Source: SAR202 cluster bacterium Io17-Chloro-G6
Lineage (GTDB): Bacteria; Chloroflexota; Dehalococcoidia; UBA3495
Direction of reading: 5' to 3'
Assembly (NCBI GenBank): GCA_002816585.1
Contig: MUCT01000011.1
Coordinates: 1-20,104, forward strand
DNA length: 20,104 nucleotides
Part shown: positions 13,740 through 20,104 of the stretch, in pieces
How positions within the stretch are numbered: position 1 is the first letter of the stretch
Layout: the number at the start of each line of letters is the position of its first letter
The notes under the pieces: generated by a model
Database searches by the model: none
What the model was told of the DNA's origin: nothing
The model's input: the letters and a program-made list of their open reading frames with translations, nothing else
Made by a program: the position numbers and the translations under genes

Positions 13740-15160
13740 CGATATCTAGCCGAGCGACAGGCTCTTCGTCTGAATCCCCATTCCAATTCCCGTATATCCC
13801 GAATACGCCCGATGAACAGGCGGCGATGCTGGCTACGTTGGGAGTGGCGTCCATCGATGAACTATTTCAGGACATACTCGACGAGTTCCGCAACCCCTCG
13901 CTGACCCTGCCTCAACCCATGTCCGAACTGGAGGTCCAGAAGGAACTAGCCGGACTAGCCTCACGAAATCGGACGTTGGGTAGCGGTCCCTCTTTTCTAG
14001 GCGCCGGGTCGTACAATCACTTCATTCCAGCCGTCGTCAAAGCATTAATGACCCGAGGCGAGTTCTTAACCGCCTACACCCCTTATCAAGCGGAAGCCAG
14101 CCAAGGCACGCTACAGGTCATCTACGAGTTCCAGACCCTGATAAGCAACCTCTACGGCATGGAGGTGGCCAACGCCGGCATGTACGACGGCGCCACCAGC
14201 CTGGCCGAAGGCGTCCTCATGGCCTGCCGGGTAACCAGACGGAGCCGTGTGGCCGTTGCCGATACCTTGTCGCCGTATTACCGGCAAGTCATCGAGACCT
14301 ATTGCCAGGCCCAGGGGATCGAGATTCACAGTGTCTCACCCAGCCGATCAACCAATCTTGACGGGGAACCCGCTTGCCTAGTGGTCCAATACCCCAACTT
14401 CTACGGGTATATCGAAGACTTGGCCGGACTGACCGAGGCCGCCCACTCCCAGGGAGCATTAATCGTCATCTCAGCCGACCCGCTGGCGATGGGGATGTTC
14501 CAGCCACCGGGCCATTACGGGGCGGACATCGTCACCGGAGAAGGCCAGCCACTGGGCATACCTCCCAGCTTCGGCGGTCCATACGTCGGGCTTTTCTCCA
14601 CCAAACAGGAATACATCCGGCAGATGCCCAGCCGACTATCGGGCCGAACTGTGGACAGCGAGGGAAGGACCGGCTACGTGTTGACCTTGCAAACTCGGGA
14701 GCAGCACATCCGCCGGGAGCGGGCCACCAGCAACATCTGCACCAACGAGGCCCTTTACGCCTTGGCATCGGCAATTTACCTGGCAGCATTGGGCAAACAG
14801 GGCTTGCGCCGGGTGACAGAACTCTGCTACCAAAAAGCCCACTACGCCGCCGCCCTTATCGCCCAGCTGCCCGGCTACTCCCTGCCCATCCAAGGCACGT
14901 TTTTCCAAGAGTTCGTGGTCCAGTGTCCCGTCTCACCCAGTAGCATCAACACCCGGCTGCTGGAACAGAACATTCTAGGCGGCCTCGACCTAAACGAAGC
15001 GTTTTCCAACGTCCACCATTCTGAAGGGAGGACCACACGGGGGTCCTCGCCTCCACCGCCGGAAGCGTTCCACAACCCCATGCTCTTGTGCGTTACCGAG
15101 ATGAACTCGCGGCAGGAGATTGACGTGTTGATAGAGGCGCTGTCCGAGTTCGGCCGATGA
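13736..15160 (+). CDS. gcvPA: Glycine dehydrogenase (decarboxylating) subunit 1
   Basis: This is the N-terminal half of the two-subunit P-protein, which decarboxylates glycine with PLP and loads the aminomethyl group on GcvH. It has 474 residues, slightly longer than the common 440-450, the excess lying in an N-terminal Ser-rich stretch (about 1-15). Characteristic blocks are FLGAGSYNHFIP at about 83-94, YTPYQAEASQGTLQ, a MYDGATSLAEG block, and QTREQHIRRERATSNICTNEAL. This subunit does not carry the PLP lysine, which is on gcvPB. The start is GTG at 13736, overlapping the gcvH stop as GTGA. Its own stop overlaps gcvPB in the same way (ATGA). Confidence 0.95.
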   Translation: MTISSRATGSSSESPFQFPYIPNTPDEQAAMLATLGVASIDELFQDILDEFRNPSLTLPQPMSELEVQKELAGLASRNRTLGSGPSFLGAGSYNHFIPAVVKALMTRGEFLTAYTPYQAEASQGTLQVIYEFQTLISNLYGMEVANAGMYDGATSLAEGVLMACRVTRRSRVAVADTLSPYYRQVIETYCQAQGIEIHSVSPSRSTNLDGEPACLVVQYPNFYGYIEDLAGLTEAAHSQGALIVISADPLAMGMFQPPGHYGADIVTGEGQPLGIPPSFGGPYVGLFSTKQEYIRQMPSRLSGRTVDSEGRTGYVLTLQTREQHIRRERATSNICTNEALYALASAIYLAALGKQGLRRVTELCYQKAHYAAALIAQLPGYSLPIQGTFFQEFVVQCPVSPSSINTRLLEQNILGGLDLNEAFSNVHHSEGRTTRGSSPPPPEAFHNPMLLCVTEMNSRQEIDVLIEALSEFGR

Positions 15161-16629
15161 CCGGCGGCGGCAACCGGGAAACGACTAAGCTGCTGATGGA
15201 GCGTAGCGTTCCCGGACGCGTGGGAGCGGTGCTACCCGAGCCGGACGTTCCCGCCCAACCCCTTCCCGACCCATCGCTATTGCGCACCGAATTGGACCTG
15301 CCAGAAGTGTCCGAGCCGGAGGTTGTTCAGTATTTCACCGCGTTGAGCCAGCGTAACTTCTCGATCGACACCCATTTCTACCCCTTGGGAAGCTGTACTA
15401 TGAAGTACAACCCCAAGATTAACGACGAGGTGTCCTTCCTACCAGGACTTGCCGGGATCCATCCGCTCCAGCCGTTGGAGTCTGCGCAAGGCGCGTTGGA
15501 GCTCCTATACCGGCTCCAAGGTTTCCTGGCCGAGATTACCGGACTGCCGGGAGTAGGCCTGTCTACACTAGCCGGCGCCCACGGTGAGCTGGCCGGCATG
15601 TTAATGTTGCGGGCCTACCACCAGGCCCGGGGCGATACTCATCGCCGCCAAGTTCTGATACCCGACAGCGCCCATGGCACAAATCCGGCCTCGGCAGCCA
15701 TGGCGGGATTTGACGTTGTCACAGTGGTTTCCGACGATCAAGGTAACGTGGACCTGAAGGCCCTTCGCGAGTTGGCCGGCGCTAACTTGGCCGGAGTGAT
15801 GATAACCCTGCCCAGCACCCTAGGACTCTTCGACACCGGAATAGTAGAGGTCTGCCAGATAGTCCATCAAGCCGGAGGATTAGTTTACGGAGACGGCGCC
15901 AACATGAACGCTCTGCTGGGCCGGGTCAAGTTAGGAGCGTTAGGGTTCGACGTTGTACACCTGAACCTACACAAGACCTTCAGCACTCCCCATGGCGGTG
16001 GCGGCCCCGGCGCAGGACCCGTCTGCGTTGCCACCCCCCTAATCGCTCATCTTCCGGCCCCGGTGGTAACCGAGACCGGCAGCGCTGGCGAACCGGTGTA
16101 CGGGTTAGCAACGCCAGAGCAATCCATAGGCAAACTGAGCGGGTTTCACGGTAACTTCGGGGTGCTGGTTCGCGCTTTCACTTACATACTGTCTCTGGGC
16201 GGGGAAGGATTGCGCGCCATCAGCGGAAACGCGGTATTGAACGCCAACTACCTTATGGAAGCGCTCAAGGACACCTATTACCTGCCCTACGACCGGCGAT
16301 GCATGCATGAGGCCGTTTTTTCCGCGGATTGGCAGAAGGCCCGGGGGGCCAGCGGTTTGGAGATAGTCAAGAGGCTTCTCGACTACGGCTTCCACGCCCC
16401 GACATTGTACTTCCCGTTGATCGTCCACGAAGCGTTGATGATTGAGCCTACCGAGTCCGAAACCCGGGAAACGCTTGACGCCTTTATCCAAGCGTTGCGG
16501 GACATCGACCGGGAAGTGACGGAAGACCCTGATCTGGTTCGCGGCGCACCCCATACCACCCCGGTTTCCCGTCTGGACGAGGCCACCGCCGCCCGCCAAC
16601 CGGACCTGCGCTGGCGGGCAACTGGATAG
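15157..16629 (+). CDS. gcvPB: Glycine dehydrogenase (decarboxylating) subunit 2
   Basis: This is the PLP-bearing half of the P-protein. The 490 residues contain SIDTHFYPLGSCTMKYNP near 68-85, a PDSAHGTNPASAAMAGF block, a DGANMNALLGR block that holds the PLP-binding aspartate region, and the Schiff-base lysine K273 in HLNLHKTFSTPHGGGGPG. The C-terminal EPTESETRETLDAF helix is also typical. The ATG at 15157 overlaps the gcvPA stop by four bases. No gcvL, lipoate ligase or glyA follows, so the lipoamide dehydrogenase must come from elsewhere in the genome. The 130-base gap after the stop has a palindromic repeat but no clear intrinsic terminator. Confidence 0.96.
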   Translation: MTGGGNRETTKLLMERSVPGRVGAVLPEPDVPAQPLPDPSLLRTELDLPEVSEPEVVQYFTALSQRNFSIDTHFYPLGSCTMKYNPKINDEVSFLPGLAGIHPLQPLESAQGALELLYRLQGFLAEITGLPGVGLSTLAGAHGELAGMLMLRAYHQARGDTHRRQVLIPDSAHGTNPASAAMAGFDVVTVVSDDQGNVDLKALRELAGANLAGVMITLPSTLGLFDTGIVEVCQIVHQAGGLVYGDGANMNALLGRVKLGALGFDVVHLNLHKTFSTPHGGGGPGAGPVCVATPLIAHLPAPVVTETGSAGEPVYGLATPEQSIGKLSGFHGNFGVLVRAFTYILSLGGEGLRAISGNAVLNANYLMEALKDTYYLPYDRRCMHEAVFSADWQKARGASGLEIVKRLLDYGFHAPTLYFPLIVHEALMIEPTESETRETLDAFIQALRDIDREVTEDPDLVRGAPHTTPVSRLDEATAARQPDLRWRATG

Positions 16630-16654
16630 TCTTCCAGATCCAATATTCAGGGTC

Positions 16655-16683
16655 CGAGTCCTTCGACAAGCTCAAGACGAAAA
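16655..16683. repeat. Degenerate copy of a REP-like palindromic repeat
   Basis: The core CCTTCGACAAGCTCAAG, with flanking GTC and GAC, resembles a dispersed intergenic palindrome found in many bacterial genomes, whose core from memory is CCTTCGACAAGCTCAGG. This copy has mismatched arms. It lies between the convergent gcvPB and dehydrogenase genes, the usual place for such elements. I saw only one copy in the window, so its repeat status rests on recollection of the family. Confidence 0.45.
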
Positions 16684-16759
16684 GTAGAAAAAGCCCAACG
16701 TCGGTGGTGACCCCAAGAAATCAGCGGCGAACCACTGGTTCCATTGGCGTGACTACGCT

Positions 16760-17698
16760 TTATCTCCGGCCTCTCTCTTCCTCTAGTGCCGCTTTCAGTA
16801 CCTCTTCGTCAACCCTCACTTCAACTCCGGCCCGCTCTTCCTGCAGCAACATTGCCACCCGGGAGTCCCGGTCTCCCCATCCTCGGTTCATAGCTTCAGT
16901 CATTTCCTGTAACGCCAGGTTGGCCAGGCGCATGGGCACGTCGTACTCCCGGCCAACGCTCACTGCCAGGTCAACATCCTTCCGGGCCAGCCGAAGCGCG
17001 AAGTCCGGCGGGTCGAACTTTCCCGGCAGTAGGTGCTCTGCCAAACCCTCAAAGGTCCCACGGCGGCCTTGGGCGCCACGTCGCACTGCTTGCCACAGGG
17101 CCAGAGGCTCCACCCCAGCTTTCACACCCATGGTGAACACTTCGGCCAATCCTGCCTGGATGACGTAGCCTGCGCAGTTGTGCACCAGCTTGGCCACCGC
17201 GCCGCAGCCGATGGGTCCCACGTAGTAGGCCTTGTCGCCGATGGCGTCCAATGCCGGGCGGCACCGATCGAACGCCTCTTTGTTACCGCCAACCCATATG
17301 GCCAGGTTCCGGCTCTCGGCCCCTCGCGGACCGCCGCTGACCGGCGCGTCCAACACTTCGACCCCCTGGCCCGACGCTATGTCGTGGATGCGGCGGATCA
17401 GATTGGGAGTACTGGTGCTCAGATCGAAGTACACCTTTCCAGCGGACATCCCCTGGAGAATGCCGTCCTCACCTAGGAACACCGCCTCAACCTCGGTGGG
17501 TCCGGGCAGAGAGGTGAACACGATGTCACTGGCTTCGGCAACCTCTCTAGGCGAGTCCGCCCAAGTTGCGCCGGCTTCCAGATGCCGGGTGGCCGACTCC
17601 CGGCGTATGTCATGGACCACCAACTCATGTCCACCCTGGATAGTGTTGTATGCCATGCTCCCGCCCATGGTCCCCAGGCCGATAAATCCTACTTTCAT
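16760..17698 (-). CDS. 3-hydroxyisobutyrate dehydrogenase-like beta-hydroxyacid dehydrogenase
   Basis: This cytoplasmic NAD(P)-dependent enzyme of 312 residues belongs to the 3-hydroxyisobutyrate/tartronate-semialdehyde reductase family. The N-terminal Rossmann motif GFIGLGTMGGSMA lies at 4-16, with D30 at the end of the second strand. The substrate-binding DAPVSGG is at 118-123, and the catalytic lysine is K170 in GCGAVAKLVHN, followed by the helical C-terminal domain. The family covers 3-hydroxyisobutyrate, 2-hydroxy-3-oxopropionate and related acids, and sequence alone does not choose between them. A near-perfect ribosome binding site, AGGAGG five bases before the ATG at 17698, fixes the start. 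It diverges from the MaoC-like gene across a 182-base gap that shows no clear promoter. Confidence 0.9.
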   Translation of the reverse strand: MKVGFIGLGTMGGSMAYNTIQGGHELVVHDIRRESATRHLEAGATWADSPREVAEASDIVFTSLPGPTEVEAVFLGEDGILQGMSAGKVYFDLSTSTPNLIRRIHDIASGQGVEVLDAPVSGGPRGAESRNLAIWVGGNKEAFDRCRPALDAIGDKAYYVGPIGCGAVAKLVHNCAGYVIQAGLAEVFTMGVKAGVEPLALWQAVRRGAQGRRGTFEGLAEHLLPGKFDPPDFALRLARKDVDLAVSVGREYDVPMRLANLALQEMTEAMNRGWGDRDSRVAMLLQEERAGVEVRVDEEVLKAALEEERGRR

Positions 17699-17880
17699 CC
17701 GTTCCTCCTGCGGCTGGGAGCGCTAATCACGCTCCTTATCTCGCCCCATTATCAAGTAGCACCTTGGTCACCGCAAGAGCTAGTAGGTTGGCCGTCTTGC
17801 GATCCACTGTGGACGGAGCAGCCTGGGTTAAGCTATCCTAAGGGAAGTCTCTCAAATACACGTGAAATGGTGGGTTAGAC

Positions 17881-18891
17881 ATGCTAGATCAGCAGGAAAA
17901 ACTTTGGGATTATGACGCAGTGGAGCCTGGGCAGACCGGTCCCACTACCGAAGTAAAAATTACCCGAGAAAACATAGCGCAATTTGCATTGCTGGCCCAG
18001 AACCCGGACCCCCAGTTTCAGCGTCCGGGCGTCAACCGGGAATATGGCGGCGCTATGCTTGCCATGCCCACCATGGTCATCACCTACGCCCCGTTGTTAC
18101 GAGAAGACATAGCCGAAGCCAACGGGTTCGTGGCCCAGGAGCGGTCCACCACAGCCCGGCGCCAAACCCCTTTCGCCAAGTGCGAAATACGATGGTGGGG
18201 TCCGGTCCACGCCGGAGATACTATTACCGGCAGCCGCCGGGTCTTGGAAAAATACGACCGGCGGGGCAGCAAGTTTGTCACATTCCGGGTGGAAACGGCT
18301 AACCAGCACGGAGAAAAGGTAGCCGAATATGACTACACCTGCATCTTCGGCTACGCTCAGGGTAGCAAGACGGTCCCCCGGACCCCAGGCTCGGCCCAAC
18401 CACAACCGCTTACCGGCAACCCTGGTGGCCAAGAGCTTGCTCAAGTTTCATCGCCGATATTTTCTTACGATGCGCTATCCGAAGGAACCCAACTGGCGCC
18501 GATGTCCATCTCGGAAAGCCAGGAGATCATCAACCGGAAGTCGGACTTCCGGTTGAGCGGGGCTCCTAATCCGGTCAATATTCACAACAACGAAGAATTC
18601 GCCCGGCAGAACATCTTCAGCGGCACTGTGTCCTCCGGCCCGGCCGCCATGACTTACCTGGACCAGATGTTGCAGAAATCATTTCCCTTGAGCTCCTTTT
18701 ACCAGGGTGGGCAATTACTGATGCGGGCAATTGAGCCATTCCGCGCCGGCGACACGGTAACTTTCCAAGGGGAAGTGACCGCCAAACGCGTCGAAGGTGC
18801 AGACCGCAGCGTCGAGTGCCGGATAAAGGGCATCAACCAGCGTGGCGACCTGGTCAACCTCTCCGACGCCAAGCTGATTCTGCCCGGGTAA
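17881..18891 (+). CDS. Double-hotdog MaoC-like dehydratase-family protein
   Basis: This 336-residue protein has two hotdog domains, about 10-160 (MaoC N-terminal type) and 195-336 (MaoC type). Active family members hydrate or dehydrate acyl thioesters. Visible support includes WGPVHAGDTITGSRRV and FRVETANQHGEKVAEYDYTC in the first domain, and IEPFRAGDTVTFQGEVT and ECRIKGINQRGD in the second, the standard hotdog strands. The second domain has LSGAPNPVNIH (225-235) where hydratases have SGDxNPxH: the histidine can be matched but the Asp is replaced. The first domain has AQNPDPQF at about 40-46 and lacks the Asp-His pair too. It may therefore be a non-hydratase relative or use another residue. 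The ATG at 17881 has only a weak GGTGGG upstream. Confidence 0.8.
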   Translation: MLDQQEKLWDYDAVEPGQTGPTTEVKITRENIAQFALLAQNPDPQFQRPGVNREYGGAMLAMPTMVITYAPLLREDIAEANGFVAQERSTTARRQTPFAKCEIRWWGPVHAGDTITGSRRVLEKYDRRGSKFVTFRVETANQHGEKVAEYDYTCIFGYAQGSKTVPRTPGSAQPQPLTGNPGGQELAQVSSPIFSYDALSEGTQLAPMSISESQEIINRKSDFRLSGAPNPVNIHNNEEFARQNIFSGTVSSGPAAMTYLDQMLQKSFPLSSFYQGGQLLMRAIEPFRAGDTVTFQGEVTAKRVEGADRSVECRIKGINQRGDLVNLSDAKLILPG

Positions 18892-18903
18892 AACAATATC
18901 CCG

Positions 18904-19326
18904 CTAACGGATACGTCCGTAGACCAGTTCCGGCGTTACCAGCACCACCACCGCGTCTTGCTCCACCATCGCCCTGTCGTACTCTTCCCAATCGGGGTGG
19001 TCCTTATCGCCGCAAGCCCGGAAGACCTCACGCAACAGCACACGCAACTCTTCAGCGGGCGTATTCCGAAGGTCGAACAACTGGGCCTGCCCCTCGACGG
19101 CAACGCAGCCGCGCCAGTCGTCACTAACCGAAAGAACCGTGCATTGCCGGTTCCGCCGCAGGTTTCGCACCTTTGCCGAGTTGCCTCGCACCGAGACGAA
19201 CGCCGCTTTCCCCTCGTAAGCACCGCACACCACAATACTGGTCTGGACGGCCCCGTTACGTTGCAGAGTGCTGATTACTCCCCTGTGGTTAGTCTCCATG
19301 AAAGGTCGTGCATCCTCGAATTCCAT
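18904..19326 (-). CDS. PPOX-class (F420- or FMN-dependent) oxidoreductase
   Basis: This is a small split-barrel flavin or deazaflavin enzyme, 140 residues, of the pyridoxamine-phosphate-oxidase-like class (Rv1155-like). Family features are the N-terminal NHRGVISTLQRNGAVQTSIV, a strand-turn with FVSVRGNSAKVRNLRRNRQCTVL (about 43-65), where the KVRNLRRNP-like basic loop would hold cofactor phosphate, and a WRGCVAVEGQAQLFD strand. The C-terminal LVTPELVYGRIR matches the common ending. Whether F420 or FMN is used cannot be settled by eye. The ATG at 19326 has GAGGTG five bases before it. The stop lies 12 bases from the convergent MaoC-like gene with no terminator between. Confidence 0.82.
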   Translation of the reverse strand: MEFEDARPFMETNHRGVISTLQRNGAVQTSIVVCGAYEGKAAFVSVRGNSAKVRNLRRNRQCTVLSVSDDWRGCVAVEGQAQLFDLRNTPAEELRVLLREVFRACGDKDHPDWEEYDRAMVEQDAVVVLVTPELVYGRIR

Positions 19327-19487
19327 ATGTTCACCTCGATTCTACTTGCCCACACCGGGCATTGGTCAAAGGACCCGAGCGGAAATACCCAGGCGAGACC
19401 CTAAAAGCTCGTAGCCCCACTTAATTGTTATATCATAGTTGACCCGCCGTCGCTCTAAATCAAAACGAGGCCTTATTCGGACGAAAT

Positions 19488-19503
19488 TTGGAACAAATTC
19501 CAA
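19488..19503. repeat. Short inverted repeat upstream of the damaged gene pair
   Basis: TTGGAA-CAAA-TTCCAA is a perfect 6-bp inverted repeat with a four-base loop. It lies in the gap between the PPOX gene and the rhodanese remnant. No T-run follows. It could be an operator or chance. The remainder of 19327-19538 shows no gene and no clear promoter. Confidence 0.25.
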
Positions 19504-19538
19504 GTTAACAACGACGTAGAACGCTTATTCCCTTTGCA

Positions 19539-19719
19539 TTGTTTCCAGTGTTACCCAGATCTGGGAACACAGAGCTTGCCAGCCAAGGAGAAGGTGCCAT
19601 CCGGGACGTCAAGAGTTTCATCATCATCTGTAGGTTCTTCAAAAGGAGCGATAGCAGTTGCAAACGAAGAAGGCCTCGACATTACCGAATTATCGAGAGG
19701 TGTAGTCAAATGGAATTAA
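19539..19719 (+). pseudogene. Frameshifted rhodanese-domain remnant (C-terminal half)
   Basis: Two overlapping frames each hold part of one rhodanese domain. In the frame of 19539 the translation reaches AIRDVKSFIIICRFFKRS (about 19596-19649): a hydrophobic strand followed by C-R-x-x-x-R-S, the rhodanese active-site loop with the catalytic cysteine at 19629. In the frame of 19534 it continues as AIAVANEEGLDITELSRGVVKW (about 19648-19713), which matches the helix, the strand and the GGxxxW ending of the same domain. Joining them at about 19649 restores the expected order, with two or three residues missing from the helix. No convincing N-terminal half was found upstream. The end overlaps the aldo/keto reductase ATG by 10 bases, as in a former operon. 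Rhodaneses transfer sulfane sulfur; this copy is probably inactive. Confidence 0.5.
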
Positions 19720-20104
19720 AGAATCTGGGAAGCACCCGCCTAATGGTGCCGGAGATTGGAATGGGTACTTAGAAACACAGCGGCGGGCCTAAGCCTCTGC
19801 TCCGAGGCATCTATCTAGGAGCCTATTTAATCGACACCGCTGAAATGTACCGAAACGAAGAAGAAGTGGGAAAAGCCATCGCGGCACGACGTAGCAAGAT
19901 TATCCCCGCCACCAAGGTCTTGGACAGTCATCTTCGCTACGACCAAGTCCTTCGAGCGGCGGATGAAAGCTTGCGTCGGTTATCCGTGGACTGTATCAAT
20001 CTATACCAGATTCACTGGCCCAACCACAGCATCCCAATCGCCGACACAATGCGGGCAATGGAGGAACTGGTGGACGCCGGCAAGGTCAGATACGTCGGAG
20101 TAAG
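19710..20104 (+). pseudogene. Aldo/keto reductase with in-frame TAG at codon 21 (3' end outside window)
   Basis: The reading frame from the ATG at 19710 is a standard aldo/keto reductase TIM barrel, NAD(P)H-dependent and cytoplasmic. It begins LGSTRLMVPEIGMGT; codon 21 is TAG (19770-19772) where the family usually has Trp (TGG). After it the same frame stays open to the window edge with no other lesion. Counting the stop as 21, the catalytic tetrad is complete: D42 and Y47 in DTAEMY, K69 in ATKV, H102 in IHW. AGAGGTG lies seven bases before the ATG. It overlaps the rhodanese remnant. A single G-to-A change explains the stop. It may be a fresh pseudogene, a sequencing error or a read-through codon; the first two are more likely. 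Confidence 0.8.

Noticed and set aside
14374..14943. A 189-codon frame inside gcvPA.
   Set aside because: It is a shadow frame of gcvPA with no recognisable domain.
16728..16741. GAACC-ACT-GGTTC hairpin between gcvPB and the dehydrogenase, considered as a bidirectional terminator.
   Set aside because: Short stem and no T-run on either strand next to it.

Overview
This window looks like a piece of an aerobic, heterotrophic, moderately GC-rich bacterial chromosome, most probably from the Chloroflexota (SAR202/Dehalococcoidia-like or a related lineage). That placement is inferred from the gene set: a caa3-type cytochrome oxidase cluster, an auracyanin/azurin-like blue copper domain, a two-subunit glycine decarboxylase, a PPOX/F420-type flavoenzyme and frequent TTG/GTG starts. 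No rRNA, tRNA, CRISPR array or insertion sequence was seen.

Layout. Positions 1-1465 (minus) hold an ABC-2 type exporter: the ATPase plus a permease cut by the window edge. Positions 1687-8398 (plus) hold a heme-copper oxidase cluster. ctaA and ctaB make heme A. ctaC is subunit II with a fused cytochrome c. ctaD is subunit I and ctaE is subunit III. The last gene is a subunit IV whose C-terminus is a cupredoxin. A promoter lies before ctaC and a rho-independent terminator closes the cluster at about 8433-8467. Positions 8480-11010 hold a DUF952 protein (minus), a serine esterase and a CrtC/AttH-type lipocalin-fold lipoprotein. Positions 11024-12044 (minus) hold a short-chain dehydrogenase followed by a 79-residue protein. 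Positions 12251-16629 (plus) are a tight glycine-cleavage operon gcvT-gcvH-gcvPA-gcvPB; the L-protein gene is not in the window. Positions 16760-19326 hold a 3-hydroxyisobutyrate-dehydrogenase-like enzyme (minus), a double-hotdog MaoC-like protein (plus) and a PPOX-fold flavoprotein (minus). Positions 19539-20104 hold two adjacent damaged genes: a frameshifted rhodanese remnant, overlapping an aldo/keto reductase that is open to the window edge except for one in-frame TAG where a Trp codon is expected.

How it fits together. The oxidase cluster is self-contained: cofactor synthesis, the catalytic core, and two different covalently attached electron-entry modules, c-type heme on subunit II and type-1 copper on subunit IV. 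The second is the most striking feature of the window. The glycine-cleavage genes would supply one-carbon units, and the surrounding dehydrogenases, hydratase-like protein and flavoprotein fit an organism that degrades varied organic acids. The broken gene pair at the right edge, the RiPP-leader-like 79-residue protein, and promoters placed very close to start codons that lack a Shine-Dalgarno are the other points worth a second look.
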